A DNA stretch of 64,000 bases from RI-231 sp041394905 (GTDB taxonomy: Bacteria > Acidobacteriota > Terriglobia > Bryobacterales > UBA6623): contig JAWKHJ010000011.1 of the NCBI GenBank assembly GCA_041394905.1, forward strand, positions 1 to 64,000, given 5' to 3'. The notes under the pieces are model-generated. The model saw only the letters and a list, made by a program, of their open reading frames with translations, was not told where the DNA came from and searched no databases. The translations under genes were made by a program, and so were the position numbers. Below, piece by piece: positions 9,801-21,800 of the stretch. Within the stretch, counting starts at the first letter, position 1. Each line of letters begins with the position of its first letter.

Positions 9801-10298
9801 TCGCCATCCTGCCGATAGCGATGGTGGGCAGGAAAGAAGGATCGAGATTCGGTTCCGCCTTCCCAGCTCCATACGGGGCAACCTCTTACAGGCCCGGAGC
9901 ACTAAAACCTCCGCCAACCTCGACTTGGCCGCAAACTTCGAGGGTTGGTGGACTCATGCCGATGCTCACCTGTGCGGTAAGGATCGAAGCGCTGAATGAG
10001 GTGCTCAAGATCGCAATTACATGGAAAAATCCCTATCCTCATTCCATGGACGCTCGGATGCTGTACTCGGTCTATGATCACTACCATGTTGGCCTTGTCG
10101 CCGACCACCTCCAGTTCAATCGAAGCTTTTCACAGTGCCAGCCGGCGACGCAGTACTGACGATGGGAGCGTGAGCGACAGCATGAGCACGGCGATGCAGC
10201 GGGATCAGTACTAGTCAAGCCCCTCGTGAAAGCGAGCTTGCGGAGATGGAATTCTCCGCAAGAAGCATTTAAAATCTGTACCAGATCGGGGGAGGCGG
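9801..10298. other. Non-coding stretch between the transposase and the CadC/TolB gene
   Basis: No coding region is supportable here. The end of the stretch carries GGGGGAGG (10287-10294), a strong ribosome-binding sequence for the TTG start at 10299. Confidence 0.5.
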
Positions 10299-12523
10299 TT
10301 GGCCGTGCTCGGCTTTGGCCCTTTTCAGGTTGATGCGCACCGACGCGAGCTCTTACACTCCGGGCAGCAGATTGCCGTTCAAGCCAAGCTGTTCGACACG
10401 CTAGTCTTTCTGCTCGATCGCCGTGACCGGGTCGTCGAAAAGCAGGAGTTGCTGGAGCACATTTGGCCCAACGTCCATGTCGAGGAATCGTCGCTGTATC
10501 AAACCGTCTCGGCCTTGCGCAAGATTCTCGGCTGCGGCAAGAACGGCGAACGCCATCGCCACGATACCCGGCCGAGGCTACCAGTTCGTGGGCCCGACTG
10601 TAGTCGTCGCCCCCTCAGGCGCAGAACGGCCTGAACGGCGCGCACCCAACCAATGGTTCCGTCGCACTCGCCTTGAGCGAGGCCCTGTCGAAAGACCTTC
10701 CTTCCTCTTCGCCGCAGGTCTCCGCTTCCGGCATAGAGCTCCCTGCGCCTTCACCGGCGGTCGCCCGAATGGCGGCGACGGCCGCACTGGCGGTCCTCGC
10801 CTTGGCGGGCGCCTTCGGACTCGGCTGGCGGCTCAGCGGCTCCGGCGCTCCCGCCGCACTTCCGCTCAGAAAGCTTGCGATTCAGCTTGACCACGCAGTA
10901 GGTGAGGCTGTCATTTCGCCCAACGGCCGCTACATCGCTTATACGAAGGTCAAATCCGCTGTACACGGCATCGGCTCTCTTTCGGTGCACGATCTCAAGA
11001 CGGGACAAAGGCGTCAATTGATCGCAGAGCCGATCGTTCGCCATGCGATGTGGTCACCTGACAACGAGACAATTGCATTCTCGGCGGTCGAGCCGCCCGG
11101 AGGTCGTTATAGCGTAGGGAAGATCAACGTCCGCGGCGGGGACGGCATCAAGTTGTGGGACCGGAACTTGTCGTTCACTGGCGGCGTTTGGAGCCCGGAC
11201 GGGGAGTCAATCGTGTTCGCCAGCCGTCCGGCGGCGCTCTACGAGCTGTCAGCGCGGGGCGGAATGCCCGCCCTGTTATACCAGCCCGACGACGCCAAAA
11301 ATGTAGGCTATTTCCACCCGTCGTGGCTGCCGGGCGTCGGCCGTCGGACTCTCGTCTTCAGCCGCGGGACGCGCGTTGAGGACGCGGAACTGATGCTCTA
11401 CCGCCCCGGCTCGGACGCGACGCCAGCCTCACTGGGAAAGGGCTTCTCGCCGACTTGGGCGTCGGACCATCTTCTGTACTTTGGAAACAAGGGCGATTTC
11501 TGGGCGGCGCCGTTCTCTCTTCGGTCGCTCGCATCCACAGGCGACGCTTTTCCGATCGCGGAGGTCCCGGACATGCAGAGGCCCAGTGTGGCGGACGACG
11601 GCACACTGGTGTTCGTGCGCGTTGATCAGCCGAGCCAGATGCAGCTCCTGTGGCGAGACCGCAGCGGCCACGAAATCGAGAGGGTTGGCGAGCCGCTGAC
11701 CTATATATCCGCACCCACAATCTCGCCGGACGGCCGGAGCATCGCTGTTTCTGGCGGGAAGCATTTCGGCGATGAGATCTGGATTCAAACCCTCGACCCC
11801 GCCAAGCTGACGCGCCTGACCTTCGCGGACGACCGCGACTCCGGTCCCATCTGGTCGCCCGATGGCAAGCACGTTCTGTTCAACTCCTATCGCAACGGAA
11901 CGCCAGACGTGTTCGTCCAGTCGGCCGTCGGGGCGCAAAACGCTGCGGAAGCGTTTGAGACCGGGCGGCCCGCGAACCCGCAAGACTGGTCTCGCGACGG
12001 CCGTTACATCCTCTACGCGACGGGAGGCGACGGCCAGACCGATCTCTGGTACGTCGAGCAAATCTCCGGCGGTTGGAGCGAGCCGCGAGTGTTCCTTCAG
12101 ACCCCCTCCACCGAGCGAGCTGCGGCGTTCTCGCCCAACGGCCGGTTTGTTGCGTATGTCTCGAACGAATCGGGACGCGACGAGGTCTACGTGCGGGCCT
12201 TCCCGCCCAGCGAAGGCCGCTGGCAGGTCTCGAAACGCGGGGGAACGCAGCCGGTCTGGAACCGGACAGGCTCAGAGCTCTTCTTTGTCGAGGGCGATGC
12301 GTTGAACGCCGTGGCGGTAGAAACCGCATCGAGTTTCGCGGCGGGCGAGCCCCGTTCGCTGTTCCACGACGCACATTTAGAAGGCCTGTATCCGGCCCCA
12401 AACTACGATGTTCACCCTAACGGGAAGCGATTCCTCCTGGTTGACGAAAGTGCGACGGCCAGGTCTTCGATCCAGATCGTTCAGAACTGGCACGAAGAGT
12501 TCCGTCGGCCTATAGGCCGGTAA
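10299..12523 (+). CDS. CadC-type winged-helix protein with TolB-like WD40 propeller (frameshifted near the N-terminus)
   Basis: A TTG start at 10299 follows a GGGGAGG site. Residues 1-90 are an OmpR/CadC-type winged helix (FGPFQVDAHRRELLHSGQQI, LEHIWPNVHVEESSLYQTVS, ALRKILG), finishing in another frame with IATIPGRGYQFVGP. After a linker and a second frame change there is one membrane helix (ATAALAVLALAGAFGLGW, about 10770-10830). The periplasmic beta-propeller has TolB/PD40 repeats (ISPNGRYIAY, WSPDNETIAF, WSPDGKHVLF, DWSRDGRYILY, FSPNGRFVAYVS). It is probably a membrane-anchored one-component regulator whose propeller senses an extracytoplasmic signal. The ligand and target are unknown. The 616 codons from 10673 are uninterrupted. 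Confidence 0.8.
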
Positions 12524-12816
12524 CCGCGACCATGAGCGAGCTTGCAGCAGGCGACGCCGGACTTCGCCGAGGCCTTCGAGTCGTCGGTGGAGAATCGAAC
12601 GAAGCCTCCCGCTAAACCCTTCCGCCTCAGATTTTAGGAGCCCTTGGGTCGCTTCTTAGAGCGATTGAGAATCTCTGAGGACTTCTGAGAGCCGCCCGGA
12701 GTAGCCTTGGCTGCGCAACGTCGTCTTGGACGGGCGGAGTCGATGGCAACTCCAGATTTCGATTGGCCCCTCCTGACGGCGGATGCCGCGCAACACAGCG
12801 ACGAGGACTCCGCATC

Positions 12817-15800
12817 ATGAACTTGCTTCCATCCGTGCATGATCCCTTGGGCCTGTTTAGGGCGTTCGCTGGGACGCTCTTGCTGACGGCTGCGCTGGGC
12901 CTGCTGCCGGCGCCGGCGGCGGGGCAGATCGCGACGGGGAATGTGGAAGTGGAGTTGCTTTACCAGGGAGCGGCGGTAGGCGCGAATGGCGAAGCGTGCT
13001 ATTTCGAGGCGGATCTTCTTCAGGGCGGGCCGGTCGTCGCAAGCCGCTCTTCGAGATGTAGCGGCCAAAGCCTTTTCCTGCTCCCGCTGATTGACGTGCC
13101 TACGGGCGAGTACGATCTCCGGATTCGAAGCGCAGGCTCCATCCCGGTTGTATCGCTCGCCGCGCTGTCGGTCAGTGGCGGCGAAACTGTGCGGGAGCAG
13201 ATTGAGCTGAGCGAAGTTGCGGGCGGTATGACCGGCACGGTGCTGGTCAACGGACAAGCAGCCGTTGGACGATACGTCGGTCTGCGCACATCGGACCCGC
13301 AGGGCCAATTTGTCGGCTATGCCGACCCAAGCACCGACGCCAACGGCGTGTTTCGGGCCATCATCGCCGCCGGTGAAGGCCAGGGCACGCTCCACGTTGG
13401 AAACTCTCAGTTCCTTTCCGTTCACCGTCAACCCCGGCCAGACCACTGACGTTGGCGAGATCGAGACACGACGGGGAATGTGGAGGTGGAGCTGCTTTAC
13501 CAGGAGCGGCGGTAGGCGCGAATGGCGAAGCGTGCTATTTCGAGGCGGATCTTCTTCAAGGCGGGCAGGTCGTCGCAAGCCGCTTTCGAGATGTAGCGGC
13601 CAAAGCCTTTCCTGCTCCCGCTGATTGACGGCCTACGGGCGAGTACGACTCCGGATTCGAAGCGCAGGTTCCATCCCGGTTGTATCGCTCGCCGCGCTGT
13701 CGGTCAGTGGCGGCGAAACTGTGCGGGAGCAGATTGAGCTGAGCGGTTGCGGGCGGTGTGACCGGCACGGTGCTGGTCAACGGACAAGCAGCCGTTGGAC
13801 GATACGTCGGTCTGCGCACATCGGACCCGCAGGGCCAATTTGTCGGCTATGCGACTCCAAGCACCGACGCCAACGGCGTGTTTCGGGCCATCATCGCCGC
13901 GAAGGCCAGGGCACGCTCCACGTTGGAAACTCTCAGTTCCTTTCTCGTTCACCGTCAACTCCGGCCAGACCACTGACGTTGGCGAGATCGAGACACGACG
14001 GGGAATGTGGAGGTGGAGCTGCTTTACCAGGGAGCGGCGGTAGGCGCGAATGGCGAAGCGTGCTATTTCGAGGCGGATCTTCTTCAAGGCGGGCAGGTCG
14101 TCGCAAGCCGCTCTTCGAGATGTAGCGGCCAAAGCCTTTTCCTGCTCCGTTGACGTGCCACGGGCGAGTACGATCTCCGGATTCGAAGCGCAGGCTCCAT
14201 CCCGGTTGTATCGCTCGCCGCGCTGTCGGTCAGTGGCGGCGAGACCGTGCGGGAGCAGATTGAGCTGAGCGGAGTGGCGGGCGGTGTGACCGGCACGGCG
14301 CTGGTCAACGGACAAGCAGCCGTTGGACGATACGTCGGTCTGCGCACATCGGACCCGCAGGGCCAATTTGTCGGCTATGCCGACCCAAGCACCGACGCCA
14401 ACGGCGTGTTTCGGGCCATCATCGCCGCCGGAATGGCCAGGGCACGCTCTACGTTGGAAACTCAAGTTCCTTTCTCGTTCACCGTCAACCCTGGTCAGAC
14501 CACCGATATCGGCCTGATCGGTCCCGCAGACGAAGACGGCGACGGCGTGCCGGATTCCAACGACAATTGCCCCTGATTCCAATCCCGACCAGCGCGACAC
14601 CGACGGCGACGGTGTCGGCGACGTCTGCGATCCGGACGCGGACGGCGACGGATTGCCCAACGATTCCGATCCCTACCCCCTCGACCCCGACGGCGACGGC
14701 GACGGGCTGATGGATGGCGAGGACCCCTGCCCGACCGATCCCGTCAACGCCTGTGTCAACACTCCCGTGGGCAACAACGTGGCGGTGACGCCCGAGGACG
14801 CGACGACCGGCGGTCTCGGTCCGCGACGTTCGCGCAGGTCACCCAGACCGGCGCAACGACTCTTGTCACCGCGACTAGCGGTCCAGCCGCGCCCGCGCGA
14901 TTCCGAATGGCAGCGCCAGCCGTTTTTTACAACCTTGCCACTACCGCTACCTTCGCGGCGCCGGTGACGCTGTGCTTCACCTACGACGAGGCCTCGTTCG
15001 AATCTGAGCATCGCGTGCGCGCCTTCCAGCACGACGGCGCGGCCTGGGTCGACCGCAGCTATTCGCTCGACGCCACGTCGAACTCCGTCTGCGCCCGCGC
15101 TGACAGCTTGGGACAGTTCGCTGTCTTCGAAAGCGAAGGTAAGCTCAAGCCGGGCGACGTCGTGGTCGCCGTGCAGAACATCCCGGCGCTGGTCGCCGTC
15201 GATTCGAACACGGGCGAGCAGACGATCCTGTCATGGAGCGGCGAGATGTCGCGCGGCATGGTTGCAAACGGCTCAACCGGCCTGATCAATGGCGTGGCCA
15301 TGGAAGCCGGCGGCGGCATTCTGGTCTCGGAGCGGCTGGGGCCGGGTTCCATCATCCGCGTGAACCCCGTGACGGGAGAACAAACCGTGCTGGCGCTGCT
15401 CACACCTGGCAGCTTCCAGGACAACATGGGCATCGCGCTCGACTGGAATGGCAATGTCCTGGTTGGCAACGGCCAAGCGAACGCCTTGCTCCGCATCGAC
15501 CGTGCGACGGGCGCGCAAACGACGGTTGCCTCGGGCGCGCCGCTCGACCGCCCGATCGGCATCGGCGTCGGCCGCAACGGCGACATCTTCGCGGCGGACA
15601 ACAACTCCCGCGCGGTGATGCGTATCGATCCCGTCACAGGGGCCATCACGACGATCACGACGCTGGGAATCCCGAAGGGGCTCGAAGTCGACCCGGCGGG
15701 GCAGTTGCTCGTGAGCGAGCCGGGCCGCATCGTGCGGATCGATCCGGACACCGGGAGCATTCAAGAGGTTTCTTCCGGCGGGCAGTTCAACGCTGTGTTT

Positions 15801-18800
15801 GACCTCGAGGTCGCCGCGGACGGAACGATCTTCGCCGCCGACGAGCTCGCGTTCGACGTCCAGGGCGGCGTGTTCAAGGTGGATCCGGTCACCGGTGGTC
15901 AGACGCGGATCGCGTCGGGCGGCTACTTGCCGGGCGGCACGCGTCCGTCGGGCTTGGCTCTCGTTCCGACGCCGCGGATCTACGTGTCAAACACGGCCAG
16001 TGGCTCTGTCTCCGTGATCAACGGCCAGACGAACGCAGTGGAGGCGACGATTCCCGTGCCTGGTGCGGGGGCGCTGGTCTTGAGCCCCACGGCTTCGCAC
16101 CTCTACGTTCTCGCCATTGCGTCGGCCGCCGACGGCGTCGCCGTCATCGATACGACCACCAATCTCGTCACCACCGTCATCCCCGTCGCTCCGGCGCTTC
16201 ACGCAATCGCCGTCACCCCCGATGGCGAGACGCTGTACGTGACCAGCCAGGACGGGAATGTCTATGTCATCGATACGATGACCAACGTTGTCGTGTCGTC
16301 GGTCAACGTCGGCGGGTCGACCGAAGGGATCGCCGTTGGATCGACGCTGCAGGGCGTGCGCGCGTATGTGGGCACGCTCGCCGGCGTTTCCGTGATCGAC
16401 GCCGCCAACAACACTGTCGTTGGATCCATCAGCCGTCCTGCGTCAAACCGCCATCGCGCCGCGGTGAGCCCGGACGGCCGGCGCGCATATTTTGCCGACA
16501 GCGGCCGGGATCTTCTGATTGTCGTCGATACCGCCTCGAACACAGTCACAGAAGAAATTCCGGTTGGAGTCGACCCGAGGGGAATCTCGATTTCCGCGGA
16601 CGCTCGCCGCGCCTATGTCATCAACGCTGGTGACGCCTCGGTCTCGGTCGTCAACCTGGCCACGAACACGGTCGAGTCGACCATGACGAACGTTGCGGCG
16701 GATTCGCGCGGAATCGCCGCGGGTCTCCTCGGCGACGCCCTCTATCTCCCCCGTCCCACTGGCGGGGAAATCGAGGTGCGCGATCCACAAAGCGGCGCCC
16801 TGATCACCCGCATCGGCGTCGGAGATTTTCCCAGGGATATCGTCACCGCCCTGATCAAGATCTACGACACCGACGGCGACGGCATTCCAGACGTTCTAGA
16901 CCCTTGCCCGAGCGACCCGACCGCGGGATGCGTACCGGCGCCGGACACAGATGGCGACGGCCTGACGGACGACATCGACCCCGACGACGACAACGACGGA
17001 ATCCCGGACGCGAGTGATCCTTGTCCTCTGAGTCCGCTCAACACGTGCCTGTCCGACCCGGACAACGACGGCATCCCGTCATCGCAGGATCCGTGTCCCA
17101 GCGACATCACGAATCAGTGCTCGGATGACATCGACGGCGACGGAACGGCAAATACCGCAGACGAGGACGCCGATGGCGACGGAAAGCTGAACAGCGTAGA
17201 TCCATGCCCCTTTGACGCCGGCGATTCGTGCCCATTCCTCGACTCGGACGCGGACGGCGTTGCCAATACGCTGGATCGCTGCCCGCTGGACCCGACCGAT
17301 CAATGCAATCCGTTGCTCGGGCCGGGCTATATCCACACGGTCATTGGGGGCGGGCCGGTCGATGGAACGACCGCGACCCAGTATCCATTGCTCACCGCTA
17401 CGGGGGCGACTTCGGACTCCGACGGCAATCTCTATATCACATCAGGGGACCACCGCATTCGCTATGTCAGCGGAACGACTGGCGCCACAGTCGTCGTGGC
17501 AGGCGACGGAAACCGCGGTTTTTCGGGCGATGGAGGGCCCGCGAAGAACGCGCGACTCGACGTGCCGCGGTCGCCGGTGGTCGATTCGCAAGGAAACGTG
17601 TTCTTCGTCGAAGTTGGGAGTAAGCGGGTGCGCAGGATCTCGGCGGGCGCGGACGGCGTAGTCGACGGAGACAGCGACGAGATCATCCAGACCGTGGCGG
17701 GCAATGGCAGCGCCTCGTTCCCCGGGGACGGCGCCTTGGCCGTCAATGCGGGCATGTCTCCGATTGCGATCACCATGGATGCGGCGGGTCACCTCTACAT
17801 TGCCGACACGTTTCGTGTCTTCAAGGTCGACCCAGGAAGCGACGGCATCATCAACCGCGGTTCGGATGAAGTGATCGTAACCGTGGCCGGGACCGGGTCG
17901 CCGGGCTCGAACGGAGACGGAGGTCCCGCCAACTCGGCGCAGTTGGCGCCGCGCAGCCTTCGTTTCGATCCATCGGGCAATCTCTTCGCCATCGACTCCG
18001 TCACCTACAAGGTGCGGAGGATCAGCGCCGGCGCCGATGGCTTGGTCGACGGCGCGGCGGATGAGGTCATCACCACGGTCGCCGGCAACGGCGTCCGAGC
18101 GCAGGCGGGCGACGGGGGCCCCGCGACGAATGCCAGCTTCGTCGAGCCTATCGGTCTTGCATTCGATCCTTCCGGCGGCCTGCTGGTGGTCGATCGGACG
18201 GAAGGGCGTCTGCGCCGCGTAGACCCTGGCGTGGATGGCCTGGTGAACGGCAGCGGGGACGAAGCCATCCAATCCGTGCTGATCGGACTGAGCTTTCCGG
18301 AGGACTTGGGCTCGGATGCCGCACGGAATGTGTTGATCCCAGAGAACCAAGCGCGCGTGGTCCGAAGGGTCACGGCGGTCCTGACGGAGAGATGGATTTC
18401 GATGGCGACGACGTTGTCACGGTCGTAGCGGGCAACGGTTCCCAGTACCACTCCGGGGACAGCGGTCCTCGAAGCATGCGAGCTTGTCGTTCCCGTGGGG
18501 CGTCAGCGTGGGGCCTAGCGGCATCGTCTATCTCGCTGACACCCAAGGCAATCGCGTTCGCTCGGTCACGCCCGGCCCCGATGGCGTCGTAAACGGAGGG
18601 CCAGGCGAGGTGATCACAACAGTCGCGGGGAACGGTGCGAGGGGTCCTTGGGCGATGGGGGCCGGCCGTTGAAGCGGCCCTTGGCATACCGGCTCGGGTC
18701 ATCGCCGACCACGCCGGAAACTTGCTGATCGTGGAACTCGACGGTGCGATCCGAAGGGTCACGACTGGAGCGGACGGGATCGTGACCGGCGAGCCGGATG

Positions 18801-21800
18801 AAGTGATCTCCACGGTTGCGAGCGGTTTGTCGTTGCCGGCTGACGCAGCGCTCGATGCGGTCGGCAATCTCTTCATTGCGGAGCAAGATCGCATACTTCG
18901 CATCACACCGGGAGCGGATGGGCTGATCGATGGCAGCGTTGACGAACTCTTGACCTCGATCGCGGGGACAGCGCCGCGGGCTAGCGGCGACGGTGGTCCC
19001 GCGACCGCGGCTCAGTTCGACAACACCATTGCGCTCGCTTTCGACTCCTTCGGCAATCTGTTCGTTTCCGACAGCCTCAATCGGCGCATCCGGCGGATCG
19101 AAGCCGGCGCCGACGGCCTGATCGATGGCGCACCCGATGAAGTCATCAGCACGGTCGTCGGTACAGGCGTCTTCGGATACTCGGGTGAAGGAGGGCCGCC
19201 GAACCTTGCGCAGATCAAGTCCGCCGCCGGGATCGCGTTCGATTCGGCGGGGAGTCTCTATTTTGCCGATTTGGCGGAGCATCGTGTTCGCCGCGTCCTG
19301 CCCGGCACGGATGGCGAGGTCACAGGAGACGCTGGCGAAGTCATCGCGACTATCGCGGGCGTTGGCGTTCCAGCATTCGGCGGAGACGGCCTGACAGCCA
19401 ACCTCGCCGGATTCAATTCGCCCCGCGGCGTTGCGGTCGATGCGAACGGCAACATCTTCGTCGCCGACTTCAATAATCGGCGCATTCGCTTCATCGAGGC
19501 TCTCGACACCGACGGCGACGGCGCGCCGGACGTCATCGACCCCTGCCCGGCGGATCCCTTGGATAGCTGTCTGGTCAACACGCCCGTTGGCACGAATGTG
19601 ACTGTTACGCCCGAAGACACGACGTCCGGCGGCGCTCCCGTCACCGTGACCTTCGCGCAAGTGACGCAGGAAGGCGACACTTCCTTGACCACGAGCTCCG
19701 CCGGCCCGCCGCCTCCTGAGGGCTTCAAGCTCGGCGCGCCTCCTGTCTACTACGACTTGGCTACGACGGCGCAGTTCGTTCCGCCTGTCACGATCTGTAT
19801 TGCATACACGGGAGTCTCTTTTGCGGATGAGGCCGCGCTCTCCCTGTTCCACTTCGAGAGCGGCGTTTGGGAAGACCGCACCACGCTACGTGACCCCAAC
19901 AACGACAGGATCTGCGCCGTCGTGAGCTCGCTCTCGCCCTTCGCGATCTTCGGACAGCAGTATCCGAACCAAGCCGAGCTCATCGGCGTCGGGCTCACCG
20001 CGACTCCTGTGGTGCAAGGCAACGGCCGGATCGACATCCAACTTGCCGCCTCGGTGAAGAACAACGGAGGCGTGGACGCGGAAGCTGTGCGTGTTCGCTT
20101 CGCGCGCAGCGCGGACGGCGGCCTGACCTTCCAGAACATCGGGTCCGCGCTCGATCTGGGCGCCATTCCGGAGGGGCAAGCCACCCTCGCGCAGCAGGGC
20201 TGGAACAATGTGGCCCTGGGAAGCTACATCTTCCAATTCACCGTCGATCCGAACAACTCAGTCGCGGAAGGGGACGAGACCAACAACGTGAGCACGTTCC
20301 CGCTGGTCGTTACGTCTGACCTGCTTGCCGATCTCATCCCGGTACAAGTCAACGCCATTCCACAGGGTGACGGCGGCGGCAACATCGACGTGTCTCTGGA
20401 GGCGACGATTCGCAACATCGGCGCGGCGGACGCGGCCAACGTGGGCGTCGGCTTCGAGACCAGCGCCGACGGCGGCGTGACCTTCCAAAGCGTGGGCAGC
20501 TTGCTGAACGCTGGGAGCATCACAGCCGCCGGCGAGGTCGTGGCGACCCGGCTGTTCAACAACGCGGCTCCGGGAGACTATCTCGTCCGACTGACGGTCG
20601 ATCCGAATCAGCAGATCAGCGAGAAGGACGAGGCCAACAACCAGGCTGTCTTTCCGTTCCACATCGGCAACGAGGCGCTCGCGGATCTATCGGTCGTCTC
20701 GTTGAGCTCCTCGGCCGCTCCGGACACAAGTGGCAATATCGACGTCACGCTCTGACGCGATCCTACGCAACAGCGGCGTCGCCACCGCTACCGGCGCGCG
20801 GGCGCTGTTCTCGTTCAGCTCCGACGGCGGCCTGACTTTCCAGGACATCGCAACCCCGACCGGGGCTGGAAGCATTCCCGGCGGCGCGACCGCGAATGTG
20901 CAGAGAGTCTGGCAGAACGTGCCGCCGGGCGACTACTTGGTGCGCGTCACGGCAGACCCTGACAACTCCGTCCAGGAGAGCGACGAAACGAACAACGTGA
21001 ATGTCTTCCCCGTCACCGTCTCGACGGCCTTGCTTGCGGACCTGACCGTCGCTGGATTCGACGGCGTTCCGCAAGCTGTCGCGACCGGGCGCATCGAGGT
21101 TCCCTTGACCGCAACCCTGCAGAACAGCGGACCCTCCGTCGCGACCGGCGTTCGTGTCCAGTTCCTCTTCTCGAATGATGGCGGGCAACGTTCACGCCGA
21201 TCGGAAGCCCGGTATCCACCGGGAACATCGACAGCGGGCAGACCGGCCAGGGCGTCCGGTTGTGGACCAATGTCGCGGCAGGCGCTTACTTGATCCGAGT
21301 CGTTGCAGATCCTCTGTCGACAGTCTCCGAAAGCAACGAGGCGAACAATGAAGCCACGTTCCCGTTGAACGTGCCGACGGCGTTGCTACCCGACCTCACC
21401 GCCTCCGCGTTGGCCGCGAACGCTGCCCCGGACGGCAACGGCAACATTGACGTCACCCTCGATGCGACTCTGCAGAATGGCGGCCCATCCCAGGCCTACG
21501 CCGCCCGCGTGCAGTTCGCCGTCAGCACGGATGGCGGAGTCATATTCTCGAATGTCGGAGCGCCGTCCAGCGCTGGCAACATCCCAGGCGGGATGGCGGG
21601 AATGGCGCAGCGCGTTTGGCAGAATGTCGCTCCGGGAAACTATCTGGTTCGACTCACCGCCGATCCCGATGGCAGCGTCGACGAGAGCGACGAAACCAAC
21701 AATGTCAGCGTCTTCCCGGTCAACGTGCCGGTGAACCTGCTGGCGGACCTCACCGTGACCGCGTTCAACGCCGTGCCGCAGGCTGTGGCGACGGGACGGA

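Noticed and set aside
12932..14517. CRISPR-like or satellite array
   Set aside because: Units are over 500 bases, only three copies, and encode a protein domain; no short spacers.
13704..14660. Long minus-strand open frame over the tandem repeats
   Set aside because: Antisense shadow of a GC-rich repeated coding region; the plus strand carries the conserved domain sense.
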